A stretch of DNA of 64,000 bases from Allopusillimonas sp048270225 (GCA_048270225.1 JBLWTG010000014.1:13889-77888); one strand, 5' to 3'; positions 26,300-36,492 are shown, numbered from the stretch's first letter. Numbers and translations: made by a program. Notes: a model not told the origin generated them from the letters alone.

Positions 26300-28075
26300 A
26301 TGCGCAGGGCCGTCATCGTCGGACTGCTGCTGGTAGCGGGCGTGGCCCACGAGGCCCGCGCGGCGCGGCCCGAGGTCGTGATCGATCCCGGGGGCGTGCC
26401 GCCTGAGGCCCTGCAGGCGATCAATGGCGCGGTCGAGGCCATTACCCGCCTGGCTGAAGACCAGGACGGCGGCGAAGTGTCCCGGCTGCGGCGCCGCGCG
26501 CATGACGCCACGGTGTCCGCGCTCGAGACGCAAGGGTTTTTTTCCTCGGTCGTCACCCTGGAGGTCGGCGAGGATGTGGGGGGAGAAACCTGGGATATCG
26601 TGATAGAGCCAGGTGAACGCACGCAGGTCGGCAGCGTCGACATTCAGTTTGCGGGGCAGATCGAGCGGCCGCAGTTCGAAGCCAGATTGACAGGCCTGCG
26701 GCGCGACTGGCCGCTGACCAAAGGCATGCCGTTCATCAACCAGTCCTGGCGTGACGCTAAGGAATCGCTGCTGGACGGCGTCAGCCGCAAGGATTTCTAC
26801 TTCGCCCGTTACGAGCACACCCAGGCCACGGTGGATGCGGCAAGTGCCAAGGCTGCGCTGGCGGTGAAGGTGGACAGTGGTCCGCGCGTAGTCATGGGGC
26901 CGCTGACGGTATCCGGGCTCAAGCGGGTGCCCGAGTCGCTGATTGACCGCTATGTGAATTACGCCCAGGGTGACGCCTACGATCAGGACAAACTGGACAA
27001 CTGGCAGCAGGCCTTGCAGTCCACCTCTTTTTTTCGTGGTGCGTTCGTCACCCTGAACCAGGATGAGTCCGCCCAGAAAGTACTGGAAAACGGCGAGGTC
27101 GAACTGCCTGTGCGCGTCGAGGTGTCCGAGGCGCCGGCGCGGCGCGTGACCACGTCCATCGGTGCGGACAGCGATCACGGTCCCCGGGTCGAGGGCCTGT
27201 ACCGCCAGAACGTGGTGTTCGGCAAGCCGGTCTGGATAGAAACCGGCGCCGGCGTGGACAAGGACAGGCAGCGCCTGTTCTTCGATGTGCATTTTCCGCC
27301 CACGCTCAGCGGCCATCAGGACAGCGTAGGGCTCCTCTATGAGCACTCGGATATTCAGGGTGTGGAGAACAGCCGCGCGGGCTTGGGCGCCACGCGTCTG
27401 ACGGCCTGGGACGCGGGCGGCGGCAGCCGCGTGGATTACGAGTCGGAATGGGGGCTGGTGGTCGCGCATGACAAGACGCGCATCAGCGGCGCGCCTGGGT
27501 ACGAGGTGCCGACGCTGACCGGCACCTATCGCTTCATGAGGCGCGACGTCGACAAGAAATACGATCCGCGCGAAGGCAATCTGATCGAGATAGGCCTGGG
27601 CACCGGTGTGACGCTGGACCGTGGCGAAAGTTTTTCGCGCGCCGGCCTGCGGGTTCAGAAATGGTGGCCGGTGGGCCGGCGGGATGTTTTCACGGCGCGC
27701 GGCGAAGTAGGCAAGGTCTGGACTCAGACCATACGTTTGCCGGCAGACTTCGGTTATCGTACCGGGGGCGCACGCACGATACGCGGCTATCGCTTCCAGA
27801 GCATAGGCCAGCCGCGCGGTGATGCGGTGATCGGCGCTGATGCGCTGGCGGTGGCCAGCGTTGAGTACACGCACTATTTCACTGAGTCGCTTGGCATGAA
27901 TGTGTTTATCGACGCCGGCGATGCGGCCCGAAGCTTCAACGACATGGACTGGCATGTCGGCTATGGTACGGGTCTTGCTGTCCGGACACCGGCCGGGCCG
28001 TTTTTCGTGGATCTGGCCTATGGCCAGCGCGACAAGAAGTTGCGCCTGCATTTTTCCCTGGGTATTGCGTTTTGA
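26300..28075 (+). CDS. tamA: Outer-membrane protein TamA (Omp85/BamA superfamily)
   Basis: A 591-residue outer-membrane component of the translocation and assembly module, which helps insert autotransporters and other beta-barrel proteins. A signal peptide ends near HEARAARPE (residue 20). Three POTRA-like repeats follow to about residue 270 (for example GPLTVSGLKRVPESLIDRYV). The C-terminal Omp85 barrel includes TGGARTIRGYRFQSIG, the conserved RGY lid-lock region. The chain ends with phenylalanine (LHFSLGIAF), as outer-membrane barrels do. The start at 26300 is five bases after apbC. The stop overlaps the tamB start by four bases. Confidence 0.93.
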   Translation: MRRAVIVGLLLVAGVAHEARAARPEVVIDPGGVPPEALQAINGAVEAITRLAEDQDGGEVSRLRRRAHDATVSALETQGFFSSVVTLEVGEDVGGETWDIVIEPGERTQVGSVDIQFAGQIERPQFEARLTGLRRDWPLTKGMPFINQSWRDAKESLLDGVSRKDFYFARYEHTQATVDAASAKAALAVKVDSGPRVVMGPLTVSGLKRVPESLIDRYVNYAQGDAYDQDKLDNWQQALQSTSFFRGAFVTLNQDESAQKVLENGEVELPVRVEVSEAPARRVTTSIGADSDHGPRVEGLYRQNVVFGKPVWIETGAGVDKDRQRLFFDVHFPPTLSGHQDSVGLLYEHSDIQGVENSRAGLGATRLTAWDAGGGSRVDYESEWGLVVAHDKTRISGAPGYEVPTLTGTYRFMRRDVDKKYDPREGNLIEIGLGTGVTLDRGESFSRAGLRVQKWWPVGRRDVFTARGEVGKVWTQTIRLPADFGYRTGGARTIRGYRFQSIGQPRGDAVIGADALAVASVEYTHYFTESLGMNVFIDAGDAARSFNDMDWHVGYGTGLAVRTPAGPFFVDLAYGQRDKKLRLHFSLGIAF

Positions 28076-31000
28076 GCCGTGCAAGCCGCTGGTTGCGATC
28101 AGCTTTCATCTGGATAGGACCCATCGTCGTACTGCTTCTCGTAGTGGTATGCGGCTTCGCCTATTGGGTGCTGGCGACCGAGTCGGGTACGCGCTGGGCA
28201 TTGGTAACGGGGGCGCAGCAGGTCGATGCGCAGGTCAGCGGCGTGTCGGGATCGGTCTGGCACGGCCTGCAGATCGACAGATTCGACATGCCGCTGCCGG
28301 ACAAGGGCCGGGTGCAGTTCGACCGGCTTGCCCTGCAGGTCGATTGGCACGCCTTGCTGGAACGGCGCCTGCACGTCCTGAACCTGTCAGCCGGGACGGT
28401 TCAGGTCGATCTGCCCGTTCCGGCCGAGGAGCCGGTGCCTTCCGAGCCGTTCAGCATGCCGGCGCTGCCGGTCAGCTTGGCGGTGGACAGGCTTGCCGTG
28501 GATAGTGTTGTGCTGCGACAGGCCGGCAAGGCAATTCCTGTCGATATCGCAGACATCGACACCTCGGTGTATCTGGATGACAAGGGCGGGCAGCTTGCCC
28601 TGCGCAGTCTGCAGGCGGGCAATGACCAGGTAGGCGCACGGTTCAGCGGCGATGCGCGGCTCGCGTCGCTGCAGAGCCCCTGGCCGCTGGACATCAGCCT
28701 GGAGACCGAGGCAACCGGGCTGACGCCCGATTCGCCGCTGTGCGCACGCAATTTCCTGGCCAGCCTGCCGGCCGCCGGGCAGGCCGATGGTTGCACGTTG
28801 ACCCTGGCGACCACGGTACAGGGCAGTCTGGACCAACTGGCGCTGGTGCTGAAGGGCAAGGGACAGGGCATGGGGGCCGATGTGCAGGCCACAGTTCTGC
28901 CGCGCGCGGCGTTTCCGCTCAGGGATGCGAGGGCCGACGTGACGCTGGCGGATGGGTCTTCTTTGCATGCAAACGTGGACTGGCAGTCCAGCCAGGCCGG
29001 CGACATCGTCCAGGATCGCCTGGTCGGCAAGCTCACCACCGACAAGCTGAATATCGGTCAGCTGGCGGGCGATGTGATTCCGCCCGCCGTCCTGAGCGTC
29101 GCAGCAGACTTCGATGTGCAACTGCTCAATCGCAGCGACGTCGAGTCGGCCGATATTTCGCTGGTCGTGGGGAAGGGGTCTTCCTGGAACAAGCAGGCGC
29201 TTGCGGGGCATCTGAAGACGCAGGTCGTGAACCATCCTCCGGCGCAGGCCGAAGCGGCGGCGCCAGCGACCGCGCCGGCAGCGGGTACGACGGGCGCGGC
29301 AGACGCAGCGAAGCCGGCAGAGACGAAAGCGGCGGCGGACACGAAGCCGGCGGATGGGCAGCAGCCGGCAGCGCAAGCTGCATCCCTCATTCCCCCCATG
29401 CTCAGGTACCTGGCGCTGGCGGGGATAGACATGGACCTCACATTGGGTGCCAACCATCTGAAGGCCAAGGGTTCGCTGGGGTCGATGGACAGCCGGGTGG
29501 ACCTGGACCTGAAAGCGCCAGCCCTGGCAGATTTCTGGCCTGGTCTGCCGGGTGGCGCCGCGCTCACCGGTTCGCTGGCCGGTACGCTGGCGCAGCACAA
29601 GACCGACCTGGTCGCGCACTATGCACCGGATCATGAGGTCGCCGGCAAGATCGGCCAGGCGCCACTGGATGCACACGTGGTGCTTGAGGGTGGCTGGGGC
29701 CAGGGAGCGAATGGCAGGCAGCCCGAAGGCTGGCGCGGTGCGGTGCAGTCGCTCAGCGGGGACTATGCCGGATTCACGCTGAAAATAGACCGCCCGACAA
29801 CCGTGGTTCTTGTCCCCGGGGCGCAGGCGCCGGCATGGCAGGTCGAGGTGGGACGCAGCCATATCGACCTCCTGATGGACTCCCGTCCGCTGGTCAGTAT
29901 TGATCACGCGGGTTCGCGGGCTGGCGCGGGGCGGTGGGAAACGCAGGGCGAGATTGCCCGGCTGGCGGTTTCCGAGCGCCGCATCGACGCACTGCGTAAG
30001 AAACTCGGCATGGCTACGGATGAGGACAAGCAGGGCGGCGTGAAGATACGCGGGCAGGCCAACGAGAAAGACGACGAAATTGTGCTGGGCCTGGACTGGA
30101 ACCTGCGGTTTGCCGGCGTGCTCGAGGGCGCTGCCCACCTCAGGCATGTGTCCGGCGATATCATGGTTCCGGCCGAGCCGCCCTTTCCCCTGGGGCTGCA
30201 GACACTCAGTCTGGACCTGCAGGCCAGGCGCGCCAGCAATACGGCCAGTACCCTCACGGCCGATCTGAACGTCGTCACCAAGGACATGGGCCGTATCGCT
30301 GCCAAGGGCAGTACGCTGCTGCATGCCCAGGATGGCAGGCTTTACCTTGAGCCCAAAGACCGCAAGACAGTCAAGCTGGATGCCGACATCGACAATCTGA
30401 GCTGGCTCAGTCTGTTTACAGGCGACGCCATGGAGTTCGGCGGCGTGCTGCGCGCCCAGCTCGATATCGAAAGCACGCCGGACGGCAGTTGGGGCAGCAA
30501 TGGCACGATCAGCGGAAAACAGCTGAAGATCGTGCGCATCGACGACGGTATCCGTCTGCTCGACGGCACGCTGGCGGCGCATGTCGAGAGCAACCGCCTG
30601 ATTCTGGACAAGTTGAGCTTTCCGTCCCGTTTGCGCGCCAAGCCCAAGGAATGGCGTACGGCCGAATGGGTCAGCAACAATCCGGACGCGCAGAACGGCA
30701 GCCTGACGCTGAGCGGAGAGTGGGATATCTTCAAATCCACCGGGGTGGTGGATGTGGTGCTGCATCGTTATCCGCTGCTGCAGCGCGCGGACCGCTACGC
30801 CATGCTGACCGGCAAGCTGCGCCTGGCCGCCGAGTTGCCCAAGGTGGCTGTCAAGGGGGCGATTACCGCCGATGCGGGCTGGTTCGACCTGGACATGCTG
30901 GGAGGCATACCGACCGTGGACAGCGATGTGGTGGTGATACGCCCCGGTGAGCAGGCCAAGGAAGCCAGCGTGCCCATGGACGTGTCGCTGGATCTGGATG

Positions 31001-31731
31001 TCGATCTGGGGCGGCGCTTCTACCTGACGGGCTATGGTGTGAACTCGGGCCTGGTCGGCAAGCTGCACATCACCATGATAGGCGACAAGCTCACGGCCAT
31101 AGGCGCGTTGCACACGCGCGGCGGGGCCATCGAAACCTATGGCCAGCGCCTGCAGCTGCGGCGCGGAACCATTACCTTCCAGGGTGACATCGCCAGTCCG
31201 GTCCTGGATATCGAGGCCTTGCGCACCGGCCTGGCCGTCGAGGCTGGCGTGCGCGTGGCCGGCACAGCCAGGCGGCCGCGCATCGATCTGATCTCCTATC
31301 CGTCCGTCAGCGAGATCGAGAAGCTGTCCTGGCTGCTGCTGGGCCATGGGCCGGATGATTCGGGTGGCGACGTGGCCCTGCTTTTTTCGGTGGGCACTTC
31401 CTTTCTGGGCAGCGGCGAGCCCTTCTACCGCAAGTTCGGTATCGATGAGGTCAGCATGCGCTCGGGCGAGTTGGGGGGGGCGGGCAGCATCCTTCCTGCT
31501 GAAAGCGTAGTAAAGGGGCAGGACTCCGGTGCCAGCGATGTCGAACGCCGCTTTATCATTGTCAGCAAGGCGCTTTCCAATGGCGTGACGCTCAGCCTGA
31601 GGCAGGCCCTGTCGGATACCGGCACGGTGGCGCATGCCAGCTACAGGCTGGCGCGCGGATTGAATGCGGAGCTGAGCGTGGGCACGGTGAACGGCCTGGC
31701 CCTGGTTTACCGCTGGTTTTCGCGCGACTGA
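28072..31731 (+). CDS. tamB: Translocation and assembly module protein TamB (AsmA-like, DUF490)
   Basis: A 1219-residue inner-membrane-anchored periplasmic protein that pairs with TamA and bridges the envelope, with roles in barrel assembly and phospholipid transport. One N-terminal transmembrane helix (residues 10-35) is followed by a long beta-rich body. The C-terminal DUF490/TamB domain is recognisable from VDLGRRFYLTGYGVNSGLVG onward and ends LALVYRWFSRD. A low-complexity Ala/Pro/Thr/Lys linker of about 50 residues (around residues 388-438) interrupts the body and is unusual for the family. The start is TTG in a TTGA overlap with tamA. Confidence 0.93.
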   Translation: MSRASRWLRSAFIWIGPIVVLLLVVVCGFAYWVLATESGTRWALVTGAQQVDAQVSGVSGSVWHGLQIDRFDMPLPDKGRVQFDRLALQVDWHALLERRLHVLNLSAGTVQVDLPVPAEEPVPSEPFSMPALPVSLAVDRLAVDSVVLRQAGKAIPVDIADIDTSVYLDDKGGQLALRSLQAGNDQVGARFSGDARLASLQSPWPLDISLETEATGLTPDSPLCARNFLASLPAAGQADGCTLTLATTVQGSLDQLALVLKGKGQGMGADVQATVLPRAAFPLRDARADVTLADGSSLHANVDWQSSQAGDIVQDRLVGKLTTDKLNIGQLAGDVIPPAVLSVAADFDVQLLNRSDVESADISLVVGKGSSWNKQALAGHLKTQVVNHPPAQAEAAAPATAPAAGTTGAADAAKPAETKAAADTKPADGQQPAAQAASLIPPMLRYLALAGIDMDLTLGANHLKAKGSLGSMDSRVDLDLKAPALADFWPGLPGGAALTGSLAGTLAQHKTDLVAHYAPDHEVAGKIGQAPLDAHVVLEGGWGQGANGRQPEGWRGAVQSLSGDYAGFTLKIDRPTTVVLVPGAQAPAWQVEVGRSHIDLLMDSRPLVSIDHAGSRAGAGRWETQGEIARLAVSERRIDALRKKLGMATDEDKQGGVKIRGQANEKDDEIVLGLDWNLRFAGVLEGAAHLRHVSGDIMVPAEPPFPLGLQTLSLDLQARRASNTASTLTADLNVVTKDMGRIAAKGSTLLHAQDGRLYLEPKDRKTVKLDADIDNLSWLSLFTGDAMEFGGVLRAQLDIESTPDGSWGSNGTISGKQLKIVRIDDGIRLLDGTLAAHVESNRLILDKLSFPSRLRAKPKEWRTAEWVSNNPDAQNGSLTLSGEWDIFKSTGVVDVVLHRYPLLQRADRYAMLTGKLRLAAELPKVAVKGAITADAGWFDLDMLGGIPTVDSDVVVIRPGEQAKEASVPMDVSLDLDVDLGRRFYLTGYGVNSGLVGKLHITMIGDKLTAIGALHTRGGAIETYGQRLQLRRGTITFQGDIASPVLDIEALRTGLAVEAGVRVAGTARRPRIDLISYPSVSEIEKLSWLLLGHGPDDSGGDVALLFSVGTSFLGSGEPFYRKFGIDEVSMRSGELGGAGSILPAESVVKGQDSGASDVERRFIIVSKALSNGVTLSLRQALSDTGTVAHASYRLARGLNAELSVGTVNGLALVYRWFSRD

Positions 31732-31841
31732 GGCCAGGATCAAGTCGTGGTTTTAACGCAACAAACACGCAGTTTGCGATCTGTCCCGCAGCGGTAGCGT
31801 GCAGGGGCTAAAATACGCGCCAATGTTATAAGGGTAGGGTT

Positions 31842-32405
31842 ATGAGCATCAAAAACGACCGCTGGATCCGGCGCGCCGCCGAGGATGGGATGATAGAGCC
31901 ATTCGAGGCCGGCCAGGTGCGCTCTGTGAACGGCAACCGCATTGTCAGCTACGGCACCAGCAGCTACGGTTACGATGTGCGGTGCGCGGACGAGTTCAAG
32001 ATATTCACCAATATCAACTCGACCATTGTCGATCCCAAGGCCTTCGACGAAAAATCCTTCGTCGATTTCAAAGGCGATGTCTGCATCATCCCGCCCAATT
32101 CGTTCGCTCTGGCGCGCACCGTGGAGTTTTTTCGCATTCCACGTTCGGTGCTGACCATCTGCCTGGGCAAAAGCACCTACGCGCGCTGCGGCATCATTGT
32201 CAACGTCACGCCGCTTGAACCCGAGTGGGAAGGCCACGTGACGCTGGAGTTTTCCAACACCACACCCTTGCCTGCCAAGATATACGCGGGCGAGGGCTGC
32301 GCACAAATGTTGTTTCTGGAAAGCGACGAGGTTTGCGAAACGTCTTATCGCGACCGCGGCGGAAAATACCAGGGACAGACTGGGGTTACCCTGCCTCGCA
32401 CCTAG
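31842..32405 (+). CDS. dcd: dCTP deaminase
   Basis: Dcd deaminates dCTP to dUTP, feeding the thymidylate synthase substrate pool. The 187-residue protein has SYGYDVRCADEF near the N-terminus and the signature FALARTVEFFRIPRSV. CLGKSTYARCGI gives the trimer-interface/catalytic Ser-Arg-Ala region. NVTPLEPEWEGHVTLEFSN contains the catalytic Glu. The C-terminal KYQGQTGVTLPRT closes the active site. It lies 110 bases after tamB and 12 bases before the decarboxylase gene, with which it is probably cotranscribed. Confidence 0.97.
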   Translation: MSIKNDRWIRRAAEDGMIEPFEAGQVRSVNGNRIVSYGTSSYGYDVRCADEFKIFTNINSTIVDPKAFDEKSFVDFKGDVCIIPPNSFALARTVEFFRIPRSVLTICLGKSTYARCGIIVNVTPLEPEWEGHVTLEFSNTTPLPAKIYAGEGCAQMLFLESDEVCETSYRDRGGKYQGQTGVTLPRT

Positions 32406-32417
32406 CAGGAGCTGCTG

Positions 32418-34679
32418 ATGAAATTTCGTTTCCCCATCGTCATCATCGATGAAGACTATCGCTCGGAAAATGCCTCGGGTTTCGGCATCCGGGCGCTCGC
32501 CTCGGCCATCGAGGCCGAAGGCGTGGAGGTGCTGGGCGTTACCAGTTATGGCGACCTCAGCTCTTTCGCGCAACAGCAAAGCCGGGCCAGCGCCTTCATC
32601 CTGTCGATAGACGATGAGGAGTTCGTGGTGGCCTCGCCCGAAGATGTCGCCAATGCCATCAAGAACCTGCGCTCCTTTATCGGCGAGCTGAGATTCCGCA
32701 ACGCCGACATTCCCATTTATCTGTATGGCGAGACGCGCACCTCGCAGCATATCCCCAACGACATCCTGAAAGAGCTGCACGGCTTTATTCACATGTTCGA
32801 GGATACGCCCGAGTTCGTGGCCCGCCATATCATCCGCGAAGCGCGCGCCTATCTGGACAGCCTGGCGCCGCCGTTTTTCCGCGAGCTGGTCAAGTACGCT
32901 TCCGATGGTTCGTATTCATGGCACTGCCCGGGCCATTCGGGCGGCGTGGCTTTTCTCAAAAGCCCGGTGGGCCAGATGTTCCACCAGTTCTTCGGCGAAA
33001 ACATGCTGCGGGCAGACGTCTGCAATGCGGTCGACGAACTGGGCCAGCTGCTGGACCACACCGGGCCCGTGGCCGAGTCCGAGCTGAATGCAGCCCGCAT
33101 CTTCCACGCGGACCACTGTTTTTTCGTGACCAACGGTACGTCCACGTCCAATAAAATCGTCTGGCATGCCAATGTGGCCTCGGACGACGTCGTGGTGGTC
33201 GATCGCAACTGCCACAAGTCCATTTTGCATGCGATCACCATGACGGGCGCGATCCCGGTCTTTCTGCGCCCCACGCGCAATCACCTGGGCATTATCGGGC
33301 CCATTCCGCTCCATGAATTCGAGCCCGAGAACATCCAGAAGAAAATCGACGCCAATCCCTTTGCGCGCAAGGCGGGCAACAAGCAGCCGCGCATTCTGAC
33401 GCTGACGCAGAGCACATACGATGGCGTGATCTACAACGTGGAGATGATCAAGGAAAAGCTGGGCTCCTACATCGATACGCTGCATTTTGACGAAGCCTGG
33501 CTGCCGCACGCGGCATTCCACGAGTTTTACCAGGACATGCACGCCATCGGCGAAAATCGCCCGCGCTCCAAGGACGCGATGATTTTTGCCACGCACTCCA
33601 CGCACAAGCTGCTGGCCGGGCTTTCCCAGGCTTCGCAGATTACGGTGCAGGACTCCGAAAGCCGCCAGCTGGACCGCAATGTGTTCAACGAGGCCTATCT
33701 GATGCATACGTCCACCTCGCCGCAGTACGCGATCATCGCGTCCTGCGATGTGGCGGCGGCGATGATGGAGCCGCCGGGCGGCACGGCCCTGGTCGAGGAA
33801 AGCATTTCCGAAGCCCTGGATTTCCGCCGCGCCATGCGCAAGGTGGAATCCGAGTTCGGCAAGAACGACTGGTGGTTCAAGGTCTGGGGGCCCAACCGGC
33901 TGGTGCCCGACGGCATTGGCGAGCGCGACGACTGGCTGCTGCAGTCCGGCGACAAATGGCATGGTTTCGGCGATCTGGCCGAGGGCTTCAACATGCTGGA
34001 TCCGATCAAGGCCACGATTGTGACGCCGGGTCTGGATATCGAGGGTACGTTCGCCGAGACCGGCATCCCTGCGGCCCTGGTGTCCAAGTACCTGGCCGAG
34101 CACGGCGTGGTGATCGAGAAAACGGGGCTGTATTCCTTTTTCATTCTGTTCACCATCGGCATTACCAAAGGCCGCTGGAATACGCTGCTCACCGCCTTGC
34201 AGCAGTTCAAGGACGACTACGACCGCAACCAGCCCATGTGGCGCATTCTGCCGGACTTCTGCAAGGAGCACCGCCGCTACGAGAAAATGGGGCTGCGCGA
34301 TCTTTGCCAGCAGATCCACGAGGCCTATCGCAAGTATGATCTGGCGCGCCTGACGACCGAGGTGTATCTGAGCGATATGGTGCCGGCCATGAAGCCGTCC
34401 GACGCGTACGCCAAAATGGCTCACCGCGACGCTGAGCGTGTCGCGATCGACGACCTCGAGGGTCGGGTCACCGGCGTGCTGCTCACGCCCTATCCGCCGG
34501 GCATCCCCTTGTTGATTCCGGGCGAGCGGTTCAATAAACGCATCGTCAATTATCTGGAGTTCGCCCGCGAATTCAATGCGCGGTTTCCAGGCTTTGAAAC
34601 CTATGTCCATGGTCTGGCGCGCGACACCGGGCCGGATGGCAACGAGCGCTACTACGTAGACTGTATCAAGGAAGTCTGA
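32418..34679 (+). CDS. Orn/Lys/Arg family amino-acid decarboxylase
   Basis: A 753-residue fold-type I PLP enzyme of the large acid-inducible arginine/lysine/ornithine decarboxylase family. An N-terminal receiver-like wing domain (residues 1-130, IVIIDEDYRSENASG) is followed by the PLP domain. The cofactor Lys is in FATHSTHKLLAGLSQ, and HFDEAWLPHAAFH carries the PLP-contacting Asp. The C-terminal lobe has EGRVTGVLLTPYPPGIPLL. The sequence alone does not separate arginine from lysine or ornithine specificity. No antiporter gene accompanies it, so a biosynthetic or pH role cannot be distinguished. Confidence 0.93.
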   Translation: MKFRFPIVIIDEDYRSENASGFGIRALASAIEAEGVEVLGVTSYGDLSSFAQQQSRASAFILSIDDEEFVVASPEDVANAIKNLRSFIGELRFRNADIPIYLYGETRTSQHIPNDILKELHGFIHMFEDTPEFVARHIIREARAYLDSLAPPFFRELVKYASDGSYSWHCPGHSGGVAFLKSPVGQMFHQFFGENMLRADVCNAVDELGQLLDHTGPVAESELNAARIFHADHCFFVTNGTSTSNKIVWHANVASDDVVVVDRNCHKSILHAITMTGAIPVFLRPTRNHLGIIGPIPLHEFEPENIQKKIDANPFARKAGNKQPRILTLTQSTYDGVIYNVEMIKEKLGSYIDTLHFDEAWLPHAAFHEFYQDMHAIGENRPRSKDAMIFATHSTHKLLAGLSQASQITVQDSESRQLDRNVFNEAYLMHTSTSPQYAIIASCDVAAAMMEPPGGTALVEESISEALDFRRAMRKVESEFGKNDWWFKVWGPNRLVPDGIGERDDWLLQSGDKWHGFGDLAEGFNMLDPIKATIVTPGLDIEGTFAETGIPAALVSKYLAEHGVVIEKTGLYSFFILFTIGITKGRWNTLLTALQQFKDDYDRNQPMWRILPDFCKEHRRYEKMGLRDLCQQIHEAYRKYDLARLTTEVYLSDMVPAMKPSDAYAKMAHRDAERVAIDDLEGRVTGVLLTPYPPGIPLLIPGERFNKRIVNYLEFAREFNARFPGFETYVHGLARDTGPDGNERYYVDCIKEV

Positions 34680-34684
34680 GGCGC

Positions 34685-35920
34685 GTGAGCACCGGCATAT
34701 ACGATGTTGCCGTGATCGGCGCCGGCGCGGCCGGCATGATGGCGGCCGCCGTGGCTGGCCAGCGTGGGCTGCGCGTGGTGCTGATCGACCATGCCAGCCG
34801 TCTGGCGGAAAAAATCCGCATTTCGGGCGGAGGGCGCTGCAACTTCACCAATACCGGTGCGGGCCCGGCCAATTTCATTTCCCAGAATCCCAACTTCTGC
34901 CGCTCTGCACTGGCCGGCTACACGCCGCGCGACTTCATCGACCTGATTCAGCGCCACGGTATTGCCTGGCACGAAAAGCACAAGGGTCAGCTGTTCTGCG
35001 ACGAGTCCAGCGAGGATATCATCGCCCTGCTGCGCGCTGAATGCGAGGCCGGTCGCGTGACCTGGAAAATGCCGTGCACGGTGACGTCTATCTCGCAGGC
35101 GCAGGCGGTGTTCAGACTGGACACGAGCCAGGGCGGGATCGCCGCCCATCAACTGGTGCTGGCAACGGGCGGCATGGCGATTCCGCAATTAGGGGCCACG
35201 GATTTTGCCCTGGGCATTGCACGCCAGTTCGGCCTGAAAGTCGTGGAGCCGCGCCCCGCGCTGGTGCCGCTGACATTTGATGCCGAGGCCTGGAAGCCGT
35301 TCGCGGCGCTCAGCGGCGTCGCGCTGGAGGCCGAGGTATCCGTCAGGCAGGACGGGGTCGGAAAGAAAAAAGCCTCCGTCGCCTTTCATGAAGACCTGTT
35401 GTTCACGCATCGCGGGCTGTCCGGTCCGGCTATTCTGCAGATCTCGACGTTCTGGAATCCGGGCCAGCCTTTGCTGCTGAACCTGGCGCCGGGGCAGGAC
35501 ATGGAGCAGCTTTTGCTCCAGGCCAAACCGGGTAATCGCCAACAATTGGGTACCGTGCTTTCAGGGCTGTGGCCTCGCAGGCTGGCCGAGCAGTGGCTGC
35601 AGAATGCCACGGCGGCCGGTCCGCAGCTCGATACGCTGCGCATGGCCGACGCACCGGACAAGCTGCTGCGTTCGCTGGCCCAGGCGATCCACAACTGGGC
35701 GCTGACGCCGTCCGGTACGGCAGGCTATAAAAAGGCGGAAGTGATGCGGGGCGGGGTGGATACGCGCGGGCTGGATCAGAAGACGATGGAAGCCAAGACT
35801 GTGCCGGGACTCTATTTCATTGGCGAAGCGGTGGATGTGACTGGCTGGCTGGGCGGCTATAACTTCCAGTGGGCCTGGGCTTCTGGCGTGGCATGCGGGC
35901 GGGCGCTGCGGCGGCATTGA
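34685..35920 (+). CDS. YhiN/HI0933-type FAD-dependent oxidoreductase
   Basis: A 411-residue flavoprotein of the HI0933/BaiN family, whose physiological substrate is generally unknown. The Rossmann dinucleotide motif is VIGAGAAGMMAA near residue 10. The family signature KIRISGGGRCNFTNTG is near residue 45. The C-terminal FAD-binding segment LYFIGEAVDVTGWLGGYNFQWAWASG is very characteristic. The start is GTG at 34685, five bases after the decarboxylase stop, so it probably belongs to the same transcript. It is followed by the long repeat-containing intergenic region. Confidence 0.9.
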   Translation: MSTGIYDVAVIGAGAAGMMAAAVAGQRGLRVVLIDHASRLAEKIRISGGGRCNFTNTGAGPANFISQNPNFCRSALAGYTPRDFIDLIQRHGIAWHEKHKGQLFCDESSEDIIALLRAECEAGRVTWKMPCTVTSISQAQAVFRLDTSQGGIAAHQLVLATGGMAIPQLGATDFALGIARQFGLKVVEPRPALVPLTFDAEAWKPFAALSGVALEAEVSVRQDGVGKKKASVAFHEDLLFTHRGLSGPAILQISTFWNPGQPLLLNLAPGQDMEQLLLQAKPGNRQQLGTVLSGLWPRRLAEQWLQNATAAGPQLDTLRMADAPDKLLRSLAQAIHNWALTPSGTAGYKKAEVMRGGVDTRGLDQKTMEAKTVPGLYFIGEAVDVTGWLGGYNFQWAWASGVACGRALRRH

Positions 35921-36029
35921 TCTGCAATTGGTGCTTCTGAGGGGCGACTAGCCGGTGTGTCGACACCTATTCTGGCACAGGAATGGGGGTGTTGCTGAGC
36001 TTGTTTTGTGGCGCGCGGCTGATGGCTCT

Positions 36030-36326
36030 TTTGACGGGCGGCCAGTGCATTGCCCACCTTTCGGCACAACTTCGCCGGTTCGTCGCCCCTGCGCCGAACA
36101 CCGCTTCGGCTCGCTCGTTTGGGCCCTTCGGCCCGTCCTTCGCTTCCGCCTCGCTCGGCTCAGATCGTGCCTGCAGGTGGGCAATGCACTGGTCGCCCTG
36201 CATTGAATTTATGCGTGCCGTCGCCGGGGCGGGTGGGGTGCTTGGCCTTTTTCTGTGAGATTGGCTTGATGCAAAAGACTTCTTGCGCTCGTGAAGCCGG
36301 GCCTCACTATCTAGGCCCGGCTTCAC
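36030..36326 (-). repeat. Structured repeat element, copy A
   Basis: Read on the minus strand, the element has two modules. A 5' module has a perfect 14-bp hairpin with an AGATAGTG loop (36291-36326). A main module starts at CCAAGCACCCC (36235-36245). It contains a long stem, perfect for 17 bp (CCAGTGCATTGCCCACC, 36042-36058 with 36176-36192) and extendable past one mismatch to 23 bp. The stem encloses a 117-nt core that carries inner hairpins GGGCC-GAAG-GGCCC and GTTCGGCGC/GCGACGAAC. Copies B and C share the core but have different, still paired, stem sequences. No protein-coding potential is credible: all six frames are partly open simply because of base composition. Confidence 0.85.
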
Positions 36327-36410
36327 GTCGAGGCGTATGCATGTGGAGGATGTTAGTGTGGGCATGCGAAGGGCGTGTGCATATCGGGAGCGTTCGCCCG
36401 TGATGGGATA

Positions 36411-36426
36411 CCATTAATCTTAATGG
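36411..36426. other. Palindrome midway between two head-to-head repeat copies
   Basis: CCATTAATCTTAATGG is a 7-bp inverted repeat around TC. It lies close to the midpoint between the 5' ends of copies A (minus strand) and B (plus strand). It could be a regulator site for divergent transcription of the two elements or a leftover of their insertion. Confidence 0.4.
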
Positions 36427-36492
36427 CGACGGGCCACGCTGCGAGTGCAATAACCATTGCAATCAACCTTCCAACTGTCATCAACCCGACGT

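Noticed and set aside
25976..28084. 702-codon open frame antisense to tamA and the end of apbC
   Set aside because: Same reason: it lies opposite two well-recognised genes and has a composition typical of antisense shadows.
28387..31743. 1118-codon open frame antisense to tamB
   Set aside because: It is a shadow frame caused by high G+C and codon bias. The protein is rich in His/Arg/Gln with no domain character, while tamB on the other strand is clear.
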